A stretch of DNA of 64,000 nt from Spirodela intermedia (GCA_902729315.2 LR746273.1:5123001-5187000); one strand, 5' to 3'; counted from the first letter of the stretch, positions 35,934 through 48,105 are shown. Notes: generated from the letters alone by a model not told the origin. Made by a program: numbers and translations.

Positions 35934-38900
35934 TTAATATTAGAGCTATGTTTCAAGTTAGATCACTACTCCCTTTTTATGTTCTATAGAGAGGAAATTA
36001 GAGAATAATATGATAGTAGAGAGCAGCACCTTAGGGCAACATGTTGCCTATTTCGAGGAAATGAATCAAGAGATGATACCAACCATCAAGACCTTGATAG
36101 ATAAGGTAGAGGAGCTAATAAATAAATTCCGAACTTTAAATGAATGGCTCAAGGATGTAAATATGGTGGCACACAAAGCCACAACTCGCACTCAAGGATT
36201 GAGCAAGGAAGATGACTTAACCAACAACAAGAAACTATGTAGACATTAGAGGGTACTTCACACCCTATAGTACATGAGCCGAAATCCTTTTCCAAAGATA
36301 GAGATGCATAGGAGATCAAAAATTTCTTATGAGATCTCTAACAATATTTGGAGACGAATACCTCACCAAAGCATAAAAGGTATTCATCATAGGCATATAT
36401 ATCTTGTTAGCCATGTTAAGATTTGGTGTGATACAACGGTGAAGGATCACTAGTAATCATTGATGATGAGTTGAGCTAATTTTGCTTCATCAAATAAGTC
36501 AAGAAATAGTTTCACTTGATCAATAGCATATTAGCAGCTCAAAACATACTCATCAACTTAGACATAGGCACCATGTACAAATGTGAGAAAAAAATTCTCT
36601 AGTATCACTCAAACTGTAAAATATATCTAAAATAGATAAGTTTTATGATTTCACAATAAGAATATTACTATGAGCTTAAACAAAGCTTTCAACAAAAGGT
36701 GGTAGATGACCGCACCAATACAATCACAATAGCAGAAGCTCTACAAGACCACCATCAACAACGAGAGACTAAATTTGAGGTATTAACCATGGTTGAGGCA
36801 CAACCAATCCAAGAGTTGTAGAAAGGGGAGAACATTAAAGCAAACACCAAAAATCTTCAAGTGAGAGCAAATTGTTGCAGATCAAGGGCCCATGTTGGAC
36901 AAGTTGTCATGCATTCAACGAGCTGCACAAAAATGTTCACTGCCCCAATTGGATGAATAGGAGGCAAGCACAAGCACAATTACCCTCCATGATCACAAAA
37001 TTTTTGATGCGCAACCCCTTATAGATATTATGGGCATTGCAGCACTAATGACCCCGAGCAAATCACAAATTATTCTTTATGAAAACCTAAATCAACAACC
37101 AAATCACAAGGATGATACTTGATGATGGGTAATAGATAACATCTTATCGAGTGTAAAGCCTAACACTTAGGATTAAAGTTAGCCCAAGCATATAATTTGG
37201 TAAAGGTTGTCAACTTGGAGGTGCAAGCTTCTACTAGATTGGTGCAAAGTGTGACAATCCACATGAGGTCATGGTAGGGCCTACTGAATTTCTTTGTCCT
37301 TTTGAAAGATAACTTTGATATAATCTTAGGACATGATTTATAGTTTCTAACATTATTGTGTGTGATCTTAGAATTCATATTGTACTAAGAAGCCATATCA
37401 CTTGTTTAGGCAAAAACTTCTTTTATGTGTTAATGCATGTAAAAATTATATTATATGTAAAGATTTTAAAGGTGTTCATCAACAAATAGTCTCCATACTT
37501 GTAATTAATGTTTGATAATTATAAGTTTTTTCTCATGAACTAAGTATCTTTGTTCATCTTGATTTAATTTCTAACTCTTGATGGCTAATATATGTTTTCT
37601 TTGTATAAAGACCTTGCCAATTGTTACATCTGATGCTTTTATATGTATTTGAAAGCTTAAGATAAGTCAAGTAGTCACAAAACATGTTATTTAGTGATGC
37701 CTTTTGGTCTTATATTAATCACCTTATACATTTATTTATAATAGGATTATAATTCATGTACTCTTTATGAGTTGGGCAACTCATTTATGATCTTTACCTT
37801 CTTGTGGTTTATCTTCATTTGGATGTGATCTATCATATGATGAAGAAATTTAATTTCTTTATTGAGAACTCATCTTTTGTAAGATTAAGATATTAATAGT
37901 TGACTTTGGTGTCTCTATCACTTTTTACAAGTGTTTCACATGCTTGCTTATGGAGTAACTCAAAATAAGTATGTCATTCAAGTGAACCATCAAAAATTGA
38001 CTAAGACAAAGTCAAAAGATAAATTTTATTAATGAGTAGAAAGTGACATGTACATTTGTGAGCATCAAAGACATCATTGTAAATTCAAAAAACTCAAGGC
38101 TAGTTACACAAATCATATTGGATTCATCTCATTTTATGATGCAAACTTGTTGGTAGATGCTCTTGAGATGTAAATTAGAGAATACTTTTTGTAATCAAAA
38201 TGGTTCAAAAGTTTTGTATGTACTAGTTGTTTCTCATAATTATCTTATTTAAAATTCACACACAATTGTCGTGAATCATCCTTCTTTTGTTAGAATGAGA
38301 TAGGTGCCACAAATAATGTTTGAGGGGAGTGGATGTATTTGGTCTCTAAATCAAGTGATACGGCTTCTTAGTACAATATGAATGCTCACTCTAGTATAAG
38401 CTATGTCATGTCAATATTTTTTTAATTATCACTAAGAATTGGAAATTTAATAGATGAAATTCAAGCTGCCTACATGATAGATATGATAGCAAAACAACTC
38501 CTACGATATGTAGAGACAAGTAAAATACATCACTTCTAAGTAGAAGATGAAATTCTCTGCACTAACAACTATTGATTGTGTACATTATGTGGAGACAAAA
38601 TTCAATGTTACCTATTCTAAGAGACCCATAATGTGCCACACATGGTATTTTATGTAGTAACTCATGATGGCATTATTATCTCATAATTATTTTTAGTCTA
38701 ATATAGAGAAGTAATGGAGACTTAAATTCTCTTATGTGTCATATATCAAGAGGACAAGATAGGGAAAGAAATTGGGTAGGATATTAGAACCTCAACCCAT
38801 ATTTGAGTGATTATGAGAATCTTCGAAGATTCTCCAAGGTGGTCAAACATGATATAATCCTTATTTTGGTGGACCAATTTTTCATGTATGCTATACTCAT

Positions 38901-39690
38901 CCCCACATAGTCAGACTTCAAGGTAGATGAAATGACAAGTTTTTCTTAATACACATTGTCAAAACATGGTGCATTCTCTAATAGGGACACTAAATTCATT
39001 GAGCTCTTCTTGTCAGCCCTTTTCACCTCATTTGGAACTAAGTTAAACTTCTCTATGACTTTTCACCCATAGATAAATGAGTAGACATAGTAGGTGAAGG
39101 GTTGCTTGAGGAATATACACATTACTATGTATTGGCCAATCTAGACAATGACATAGCTTGTCCACATTCAACAAAGCTCTTCAATAGAACATTTACCTTG
39201 TGAGTTCACCACAAGATAGTTGCCCTTTGACACCTCCTAAGTTAGTAAAAAAACACAGATCAAAGTACTTGTCAACAATGTACTAGTTCACAAAGTAGGG
39301 ACAAGAATGAATCGAGGAAGCCAAAGAGCCATTATTGTGAATGACATGTCATATGAAAAAAATGATGACCTCCATCAGTGAGAAGTGTAGTACATGGTCA
39401 ATAATTTAGTGCTCTAACCCTGCACATAAGAGTCTACATCAAACAAAAACTTCACAATAGACTATTCCCACACTACAGTGGGGCTAATTCAAAATTGTAA
39501 TCAAAGTGGGGAGATTAGTCTATCATCCCAAATTACACTAGAGCACCTAGTACATGATTCAAACCCACTACATGAACCAAGTCAAAGTCATATTCAATCA
39601 CTAGGTGGTCAGCAAATGAGGTCAGAACTACACCCACAAAAATACCTTCACTTGATCAAGTGGTGGGGTCACCCAAAAGAAAAGGTCATA
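35934..39690 (+). mobile_element. Decayed Ty3/gypsy chromovirus-type retrotransposon
   Basis: A primer-binding-site-like string, TTAATATTAGAGCTATG, lies at 35934-35950. Gag follows, with a coiled-coil start at 36010-36249 and PKSFSKDRDA at 36280-36309, then a distorted CCHC knuckle (C-W-T-S-C ... H-x4-C, 36892-36945). The protease/linker ending FDIILGHD is at about 37308-37337. Reverse transcriptase shows LVMPFGL at about 37692-37712 with a corrupted catalytic box after it. Integrase shows LVDQFFMYAILIP (about 38865-38905) and SMTFHP (about 39052-39069) with stops beyond. A chromodomain-like tail, LIKWWGHPKEK, lies at about 39650-39685. The order gag-PR-RT-IN-chromodomain defines a chromovirus. 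Frameshifts and many stops make it inactive. LTR borders were not identified. Confidence 0.85.
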
Positions 39691-41660
39691 TGAGATAAAA
39701 GCATTAATTAATTGTAATTCAATGAGCTAATCTAATAATACTAACCATATATGGTAAGGAGAGAGATAGTATCGCAAGGACTGACTAACATAATGGGTTT
39801 CTACTAATAAGGCAGCCACATAGGAGAATGGGGAGAATTTTTTAGTATCACTAATGTGTCTATTTATTCCTCTTCCACTTCATTTTGTTGAGGGATAATA
39901 CAAGATGACTATAAGATGACTGCATGGTGGATTAGATATTGTGTAAAGGAATAACTAAAATATTGTTTTACATTGTTAGAGTGTAGCACATCAATATTTT
40001 TGTCAAATTAATTTCTAATTTTAATTAAAAAAGAGAAAGGTAAAAAATAACTAATAACTATCTTTCATGAGATAAAACAATGTAACATGTGAATGGTTGC
40101 CAGTGAATGTAACAAAATAATTCACATATAACTTAAATGTGACGCAATAAAAGCCCCATATATCTAATAAATCAAATCAAAGAGTGATTATATTTGATAA
40201 AGAATTTTTGATATATAACTAGAACATTGGTACCTACTTAGCTAACATGGTGGGTCCTTGTGATATAAGGCCTGAAATTAAAAGTTATTTGGATCTACAA
40301 TGAGAGAGAGAGAGAGAGAGAGAGAGAGCAAAATAATATGTTTGTTTGAAAAAACAAGTACTAAGTTTTTCTTATAAAATAAGACATGATAACAAATAAA
40401 ATAGGATATAAGATTTTATTGTGAAAGGAAACAAGTACTAACCCCACTAAAAGAACTACTTTTTAGCATTATAGTTCACTTTGACAAATATACTTTATTA
40501 TATCTTATTTTACCCTTTAGGGTCTCTAATTTGTAACTTATGAGGCTTTCACATTTATCATAAAATTTGTATACATCAAGCACCCAGTTGGTGAATGTAG
40601 TCCAAGAACACCTACAATGAAAGGTTTTTGACTGAGGTGGACAAAACAAATAGGATATGTGTCAAGGAATCTGAAAAGGTATTAAGTGGACTAGAAGTTC
40701 AAATGGATATGCTCAAATGGAGCAAAAGCTCAGTTTCAACTTAATTTAAATGGACTAGAAGCCAAGGATGTGTGAAGACTCTATTGGGCTAGAATTCTAA
40801 TAAAAATGCCCTAATAAGAGATTTGAACACATGTTAAATGTGTCAAAATCTCAATTCTCACATTTATTATTTTTTCACATTTTATTTATGAAAATAATCT
40901 CTTCTTCTATGTAAGGTGTTCCTATTCCTTATGGGCATTTTAACAAAATTATTTTCCTTAGGAATATTCCAACATAACCCACTCCTTTTTAGGTTAGTTA
41001 TAATTAAATTTTGGCCTACAAAAAGACCCCTTTGTAGCTTCATAGACATTCAAGTTTATTTATATCAATTTTATAAAATTTTCTTTTTTTGAGGTTCTAT
41101 TTTTCAATTAGTGAATTCCAACATCTTTTGTGGATTCAGAGGCCTATTTTGATCCTTGTGGACATAGGGTCAATCCCTTATGAACTCAAGGGTTGAGGTT
41201 TCTTCATGTTGTGGAATTAGGGTATATGATTTTCATAGAAAATAAGTCTTTGTCGATTCACATATGAGATTTTAACATTCTGTAACTCTAATTATGCCAA
41301 CTCAATCAAAGTGGTCATTATGTCAAATTTCTACTATATCAATTGATATCAAAAAAAGTTTTCAACAAAATCATGTTTCTTGTGAAGTCAAGGTAATCAT
41401 TTTCCTTCTAAAATACTTAAGTAAAGTTGAAATGTGATCAAATCATCAATCTTTCTAGTTTTTGCTATGTTAGCAAGTCAATGGCAAGTATGCATATGAT
41501 AATATACAATGTCATGACATGTATTTTCTTTACATCTTCACAACTCTCACTTTTGAAATGTTAGTTATGTTTTTTAGCTTTTCTTATATGGTTCTGTTTT
41601 TTTTCTTAGAACTTTATAAGTAAAAAATATGATATATTTTTTTGTGGTGTTTTAATCCAT
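39691..41660. other. AT-rich flank of the gypsy element
   Basis: No gene recognised. Contains a (GA)14 microsatellite at 40302-40329. The 3' LTR of the gypsy element should lie here, but no duplicate of the sequence before its primer-binding site could be found by eye. 41300-41370 contains a TATCAATTGATATCA-like string that faintly resembles another primer-binding region. Confidence 0.5.
40302..40329. repeat. (GA)14 microsatellite
   Basis: An uninterrupted GA dinucleotide run in non-coding DNA. Confidence 0.97.
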
Positions 41661-42520
41661 TATGTTTTTTGTTCTTAAAAGTCGTCTTATCTATGTGAGA
41701 GAAATTTTGCAAAAAAATATCTACGTCAAAACACTTAAAAGACGAAAATGTTCTGATGTTCAGGAACTTTTTCCATTAGAAAAAACCCAACTGGACGGCA
41801 TCCTCTTGATGGAAGCGGGAGAGGAACCGCAAAGTGTGAAGTGGGAAGCAACCATGGACTCTGGAGAGGAACCGGCGGCCGGCGGTGAGGCCGCCGCAGC
41901 GTTATCCTGGGACCGACTGCACCGCCGCTGATTCTACCTTGGGGGCCTTCGTGAGCAGCAGCTCTGCCTCAAGGGGAGGCCCCCGGTTGACTTCCCTCCC
42001 CCACCGGGCAGGTGGTAGCAGAAGCTGCGGCGTAATGCGCACGCATGCGCGTCTATCAGTCTGAAAATGTAGAGAGCGAGAGAGAAAGAGGCGGCGATGT
42101 AGTTGCTGCGTGAGAGAAAGAGGCGAGGGGGAGGGAGTGTGGGGAGGGCCCCCCACTCGTTTTAATGCGGTGTGCGGGCGAACATATCGGATTTAGTTAA
42201 TGAACGAGACAAAGCTGGGGAACTGAGCGACGTGAAACCAGAGAGATTGCTAAGAAGAGTGCCGTAAAGCTCGGTACGCCCCAAAAGGAGAGCCAGAAGA
42301 GCCGTGCGGGCCCGTCTGAACCATCTCTCTGCGGAGTACTGAAGTCCCCCAGCTACCGCAATGACATGCGACGACAACGATATGCCATGCAGACACTCAC
42401 AGGACCTCCTCTTGTATCTCTCTATCTCTCTCTGCCCCCATCCTACGTATAAGACGAGAGGTTAGAGTTTTCTTTTTCCTCGTTCGCCCTCATGCAATCG
42501 CCAGGAGATTGCATACAGCA

Positions 42521-42522
<2 letters not shown>

Positions 42523-42570
<48 letters not shown>
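42523..42570. repeat. (CT)24 microsatellite
   Basis: About 48 bases of pure CT repeat, followed by degenerate CT/ATCT and a (GTCT)n run at 42602-42622. Confidence 0.97.
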
Positions 42571-42572
<2 letters not shown>

Positions 42573-42751
42573 CATCTATCTCTATCTCTCTCTCTATACC
42601 AGTCTGTCTGTCTGTCTGTCTCTCTTTCCGTCTCTGTCCCCATCTCTCTATCCTTCTCGCCAAATATGTTTTGGCTGCCACCTCTGTTGTCTCTATGCGA
42701 GTCTTGTGGCCTCACGAGGGGAGAGGGAAGCCTCTGCGGCAGTCGATGCCC

Positions 42752-42753
<2 letters not shown>

Positions 42754-42785
<32 letters not shown>
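42754..42785. repeat. (CT)n microsatellite
   Basis: About 15 CT units, the second of three long CT tracts upstream of the homeodomain gene. Confidence 0.95.
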
Positions 42786-42786
<1 letters not shown>

Positions 42787-43707
42787 AGGGGGTCGAATCC
42801 TCGAGAAATGAACTCCACGGGGACCAAGGCCTCGTGGTGAAATTTGCTGTGGTCCGAAGCCGATTTACCATAAAAACGTAAAATGTCGGATCCCAGGCGG
42901 CCAATTCCTAAAATAGAAAATCAAGACAATTATGTCTGTTGGACGATGATTCGAGAGCTCTCTCTGCCCAAAACATTTAGCCGAGGACACAGTTTAATTC
43001 AACATTTTTTCCACGTGCACATATTTCGCACGTGGTAAATAAACTTAATGCTCACTCGTGCGGCGAATCCAGACGACGATGCTATCTCGCCGGACCAATT
43101 CCGTGTCTGTCTGTCGTGTCGTCCTCTCGGTGGGCGCTAATCAATCGATCCCCCTTGGGCCCACGATAAACCACATTGAAGTTTCCCTCGGGGAAATAAA
43201 TATAATGAATCTTAAAAAAAAATCCCAAAACTTATAAATATCGAGGTCGTGCCGACTAAGGGAGGTTAAATGTAAAATTTCATCTTAAGTAGGTATTTAT
43301 AGCAAGAGCCAAAACATAGGAGGGGCTGATTGGGGCTGACAAAGGTGGGGCAAGGTCCAGATGGTCCCCCCATGAGGCAGCGCAGCCTGGCTGGGCCCGG
43401 ATCGTCTGACTCGGACAAGAATCGGCAGACGGTCACCCATCTGGCGGAAGCCGACGAGATTCGCCGACGGGCGGCGCCACAAGCAGCCGACAGCTACTGC
43501 TGCTCCTGCTCCTCCGCGAGTGGTCCGCCGGCGGGGAAATGGCCGCCGGAGACCAGCCCACCGCCGGCCGCCGCCGCTGCCCATCAGTCAGATCCCGATC
43601 CACGGCGGAGCCGCCGGGCTGAGCCGCGGCGGCGCAATTCGGCTTTCAGACCAGTTCCCCACCTCCCCCCACCCTCCTCGGTTCTAGGTCGTCTTTTTGA
43701 ACAGCCA

Positions 43708-44010
43708 GATGCAAATGGTTTAGCTACTGTAAATTAGTGTTTGGTTCGATGAGTAGGGTTTTTTTGCAGACGTGGAGGATGGAATGCTGGAATTTGGATG
43801 ATGATTGAGGGCTTAAAGATGGCGTGAGCGTTTCTGCTCTCTCGTCCAGGGTCATCTTCTAGATCACCAAGATGCAAATGGTTAAGCTACTGTAAGTTAG
43901 GTTTTGGTTCTATGAGTAGGGTTTTTTCTGTAGACGGAGTAGCGTAGGTTTCACGTGGAGGATAGAATGTTAGGACCCGGGTGATGATTGAGGGCTTGGA
44001 GATGGCGCGG
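43708..44010 (+). repeat. Imperfect tandem duplication of about 140-160 bp
   Basis: The first unit starts with GATGCAAATGGTTTAGCTAC at 43708 and the second with a one-base variant at 43871. Both continue through a TAGGGTTTTTT element, an ACGTGGAGGAT string and ATGATTGAGGGCTT to GATGGCG. The second copy has an insertion of about 20 bp before ACGTGGAGGAT. Each unit carries a TAGGGTTT string, which is a telo-box in reverse orientation. Confidence 0.85.
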
Positions 44011-44197
44011 GGGGTTGGGGAGGAGGGATAAAACAAGGGCAGAGGAACACAGCAGGAGCAGACACAGAGAGGAATTGTGGGGAGGTGGGAAAGAGGGCGT
44101 CGGTAGAAAAATCGAAAGAAGACAGAAATGGGTGCCGTGCGAGGCTGCCCCCCAATTTTTCCTACAGAAATGGCTCCAAACTGTAGATAATTAAAAT

Positions 44198-44201
<4 letters not shown>

Positions 44202-44263
<62 letters not shown>

Positions 44264-44270
44264 TTCTCTT
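44202..44270. repeat. Long (CT)n tract
   Basis: Nearly 70 bases of CT repeat with a few TTTC interruptions, about 1.1 kb upstream of the homeodomain start codon. Confidence 0.95.
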
Positions 44271-45320
44271 CTCTTGGCGCCTACCCCTTTCTAATCCCAG
44301 CTTTGAAAGCATTGGGATCGTTCCTGTCGACATATATTGGGAGGATTTGTCCTCAGGGTCTTGGCGGGCGGGGGGAAGGGGGGGAGAGGAATTCCTCGCC
44401 TTCCTGCTTCCGTCAGAGGCAGCACCAATTCCCCTATCATTGTGGGTAGCCCTTCTTCCCCCTCGGGTTGCCTCCGGCAGCATTAGTTTCTTTCCTTTTC
44501 TTCTCCTTCCTGCCTCCCCCTTGCCTTCTCCCCTGTCTGATCATCTTCTTCAAGGCAGGCCGACTGAGCAACTTGTTCCCTTTCAACCGAATTATGAGCC
44601 TGCACAGCATCTCCGTGTGAGTCCTCTTATGGGTCTTAAATTTATGGCCTTATCCATCTGAAGAAATCTCTGGAGTTTTATATCCGCTTCCCCCGGTACC
44701 CAGAGTTCCGGTTTCTCTCTTTCTGGAGCTGATGAGGGCTTCTTAATGCGTATCGTCATGTTCCTGCAATCCTCTCTGTAAAACGGAAGCCCCCAGCGAG
44801 AGGCAAACTCGGATTTATTTTTTTTCCTTCCTGAAGCTTACCACCCCCTTTGGTAGCTTCCAAGTTTTATGAACAGTTCAAGGACCGGAGTCATCATCTT
44901 CCCCACTTTCTCCATTCTGATCTAAGGATTGCTCCTTCCAAGTGAGATCTCTGTTCAGTGGGGAGGATGGCAACAGGTTATCGCTGTGCGTCTCTTATCA
45001 GTTCGTCGTTTTAGAATGATATTTTCTCCTTGCAGCCCTGTTTGAGATTTATCTCGGAAAATTCATTATTTCCGAGTTGCTGTGACTAGCAGTTTCCATT
45101 TATTGCTACCCTGTTCCTGGGTTTGCGAAGAACAGGCATTCTGAGCAACTTTCCGTGCTCTTCTTCTCCTCCACCTGCTCCTGCGTTTCTTAGATGTTAC
45201 TCTGTATCTTTAACTCGTCGTTGCCATACTCTCATGCCTGCTTTTCGTCTAATTCTTTAGATGTTTTTGCCAAATGCCAACTGGTTCCTTCCCCGTGGAG
45301 AATCTCAGGACGAGCTGCGC

Positions 45321-45371
45321 ATGAACATTCATGCCGTCATCGTACTGTGCCCCATGAAGACAGGACATTGA
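45321..45371 (+). promoter_or_regulatory. Upstream ORF before the BEL1-like start (16 codons)
   Basis: An ATG at 45321 opens a 16-residue frame ending TGA at 45369-45371, 18 bases before the main ATG. A second ATG at 45331 gives an 8-residue frame. A longer frame from 45194 runs to 45409 and overlaps the main start in another frame. If the transcript starts upstream of 45194, all three would be met before the main ORF and could lower its translation. The transcription start is unknown. Confidence 0.5.
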
Positions 45372-45389
45372 GGACGAAGAAAGCAAGAA

Positions 45390-47090
45390 ATGGCGACCTA
45401 CTATCCTAATTCGACCAGCCAAAGAGATCTCATGCCAGCAATTTATCAGAGAGATCTTGGGCATGATCCCTACACCGATTCTTCCTTGCCCAGCAGTAAC
45501 ATTGTGTATCTAAATTACCCATCTCCCGGCTCATATTCTGATCCCATGGCCGAAGGTTCTCGGGCACAACATACCTTGGTTGAGCTCGCTATTCCTACCA
45601 GCATGCTGTCTCACGAGCCTTCCTCTCACATTGGGGACAATTTCTTCAATGCGTGGGGAGATGGGAAGTGTGAGATGATGCATTCCGTCAGTGGCCCCGC
45701 ATCTACGATGCAATTGGGCGACATTGTAGATGGGCAGAGGCTTTCTCATCCAGGATCAAGTCTTCATGGCATTGGGGGCCAAGGGCTGTCTCTGAGCCTC
45801 GGCAGACAATATTCGACGCCCTCATTTCAGTATAATGCTTCCAATTCCGACATATCCTTTCTGGGTCCTCATCAGTCTGCTGCAAGAAACAGCTTCCATG
45901 GAAGAGAGAGAAGCATCTATTGTGAGCCGCCCCCACCAGGCCTCTCCGATTTACCATGTCCTATCACAAATTCTAAGTACCTCAAAGCTGCACAGCAATT
46001 GCTTGAAGAAGTTGTTAATGTTCAGAGAGCCCTGAAGCAGATGACAGAGAAAAGTCTCCCCAGTGGAGCCTCAAAGGAGAATGATGCGAGTCTAAGGAGT
46101 GATGAGATGCATCAGAACACTGACGACTCTGCTCCAAACTCCGTCTCTGAGGTCTCGGCGACCGACAAGCAGGAACTTCATAACAAGATGACAAAGCTTC
46201 TGAATATGTTAGATGAGGTGGGTTCTTCTTCTGCTCAGCTCCGCACATCTCCTTATATCGGTTTGTATGTTCCTTTCATCTTCATCTTCTTGCGTTCTTG
46301 TATAATCAAGTCAAGTATTTATGCGCAATCGTTTTCCAGTAATTAAGGTTTTCCTTTCTCTTAATGAAAATTATCCAGGGAGCAGGTCGGTCTCTCTCTG
46401 GTAAATATTTTCATTTAGAGCAAAGAAAATCGTGAATATCAACTTATTTAGCTCATGGGTTCTAGCCCTAGTATGATATTTCTCGCCTTCTATATAAATA
46501 TATATCACCGTGGTCTCCCCTGTGAGATCAGATGGGATGATGACCGATTGCATCTAGAAACCAAGCCATGGAGCTCATCCTAGTGTCTTCTCAATCATTC
46601 TCACTCTCCACAGTTGAAGCCAGCTCCCTGGGTTTACTGCGAATCTCTTCTTTTTGTTGAAAACGATCTAGTGATCTTCAAATTGCTCGGGAATCATCGT
46701 CTTCATCTTTTGCAGGTCGACAGGAGGTACAAGCAGTACTACCACCAGATGCAGGCGGTGGTGACGTCCTTCGACAGGATTGCCGGCAGTGGGGCGGCGA
46801 AGCCGTACACTGCGCTTGCCCTGCAGACGATCTCTCGCCATTTCCGGTCCCTGAGGGACGCTATCGACGCCCAGATCCGAGCGGCGGCGAATGCAGGCCT
46901 GGCGGAGCTCGCGCCACCTTCCGCTGGGGACCGCAGTGGCGGAATTCACCGCCTCCGCTACGTCGACCAGAAGCTCAAGCAGGAGAGGGCCTTCCAGCAG
47001 CACGCCTGGAGACCCCAGAGGGGCCTCCCGGAGACCTCTGTTTCCATACTCCGTGCATGGCTCTTCGAGCACTTCCTCCACCCGTAAGCT

Positions 47091-47138
<48 letters not shown>

Positions 47139-47654
47139 ATCGCTCTGAGCTCTCCTCCTCTATCTCATCAGTCGTCTTCTTCCTTCTGCAGGTACCCGAA
47201 GGATTCGGACAAGCTGGTGCTTGCGAGGCAGACGGGGCTGACGAGAAACCAGGTTTCGAACTGGTTCATCAATGCCCGGGTGCGGCTGTGGAAGCCCATG
47301 GTGGAGGAGATGTACAAGGAGGAGTTCGGCGGCCCCGCCGCCGCCGCCGAGGGGGACTCCTACTCCTCCGGGGGCGGCGCGGCGCCGCCGCCGCCGAAAG
47401 ACGGGGTCGAATCCTTGACTCCGCCGCCGCCGCCGCCGCAGGGGGGGAAGTATGTGTCCCTCACACTGGGGTTGCATCACTGTGACGGCGGCGGTCGTGG
47501 GCAGGGGCCTGCGGCGCTGAGAGTCAACGGGATGTACGACCCGCCGCCGGCGACCTTCGGGGCGGAGATGGGGGAGTATGAGTGTCTGAATCTTGTGGAG
47601 CGGCAGCAGAGGCTCGGTGGGTCGTCGCAGCTCCTTCACGATTTCGTGGTGTGA
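45390..47654 (+). CDS. BLH: BEL1-like homeodomain (TALE) transcription factor, 3 exons
   Basis: Exons 45390-46217, 46716-47083 and 47192-47654 join to 552 aa. Features in order: an N-terminal LSLSLG motif (133-138); the SKY box [17 protein letters not shown] (from 195) opening the POX/BELL domain; the rest of the BELL domain ([18 protein letters not shown], from 279); and the homeodomain from [10 protein letters not shown] (373) to [13 protein letters not shown] (422-434). The homeodomain includes the three-residue TALE insertion P-Y-P (399-401). A Pro/Gly/Ala-rich tail carries VSLTLGLH (487-494), the second ZIBEL motif, and ends HDFVV. BELL proteins dimerise with KNOX proteins and bind TGAC-type sites in the nucleus to control meristem and organ patterning. 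The start has a good context (AAGAAATGGC). The 61-bp exon found in most BELL genes is fused here to the last exon. Which BLH paralogue it is cannot be decided. Confidence 0.96.
46218..46715 (+). other. Intron 1 of the BEL1-like gene
   Basis: A phase-0 intron of 498 bp after MLDE, the usual position within the BELL domain. The donor GTGGGT is atypical but acceptable. No other content was recognised. Confidence 0.9.
47084..47191 (+). repeat. Intron 2 of the BEL1-like gene, dominated by (CT)n
   Basis: A 108-bp intron splitting the homeodomain between HP and YPKD. Starting about ten bases after the GTAAGC donor, about 40 bases are CT repeat. The intron is close to the lower size range for plants, so repeat length changes would alter its total length appreciably. 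Confidence 0.9.
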
Positions 47655-47987
47655 TCCAGCGTGGAGCTCTCTCTCTCTCTCTTTCTCCATGATGGTTGGT
47701 GTCCGGGGGAGGTTCACTTGATCGCCTCACCCTAATCTGATTCCTCTGACTGGGAGGAAGAAGAACGCCATCCAGAGCTCTCTTGTGATGCCGCTCACAG
47801 GCCCACATGAAGGAAGCTGCTGCTCCATGTGACTTTCTTCATCCTCTCTCTCTCTCTCTCTCTCTCTCCCTCTCCCTACTTCTTTGCAATGGGAGACGAT
47901 GCTGTAAAGATACGTGCATAATTCTGTAACATGTTGTTGGACATTAGTATCTCGCCTCTGGGTCAACATTTTGAGAGTTCAACAGCC

Positions 47988-48105
47988 CTCTCTCTCTCTC
48001 CCCCTCCCTCTCTCTCTCCTTCCCTCCCTCTCTCTCTCTCTCCCTCTCTCTCTCTCCCCCCCTCCCTCCCTCCCTCCTTCCCTCTCTCTCTCCCTCTCCC
48101 CCTCT

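Larger units (their letters stand above)
41661..45389 (+). promoter_or_regulatory. GC- and CT-rich upstream region of the BEL1-like gene
   Basis: Composition shifts from AT-rich to GC-rich near 41780 and stays mixed up to the homeodomain gene, with CpG-rich blocks at 41860-42180 and 43370-43660. It holds (CT)n tracts at 42523-42570, 42754-42785 and 44202-44270, a (GTCT)n tract at 42602-42622, a tandem duplication at 43708-44010, and upstream ORFs near 45200-45371. CT/GA tracts in plant promoters are bound by BPC (GAGA-binding) proteins, which makes this a plausible extended promoter and leader (inference). The open frames here are low-complexity or lack an ATG, and I call none of them a gene. 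Confidence 0.55.

Noticed and set aside
43330-43737. 135-codon plus-strand open frame with a Pro/Arg/Ala-rich product
   Set aside because: It does not begin with ATG, is low-complexity and GC-driven, and the opposite strand is equally open.
43887-44483. Long minus-strand open frame of 198 codons
   Set aside because: It runs through a (CT)n tract, giving an Arg-Glu repeat, and its other parts have no family resemblance. It is an artefact of the microsatellite.
46668-47717. Minus-strand open frames opposite the homeodomain exons
   Set aside because: Shadows of the GC-rich BEL1-like coding sequence; no family match.
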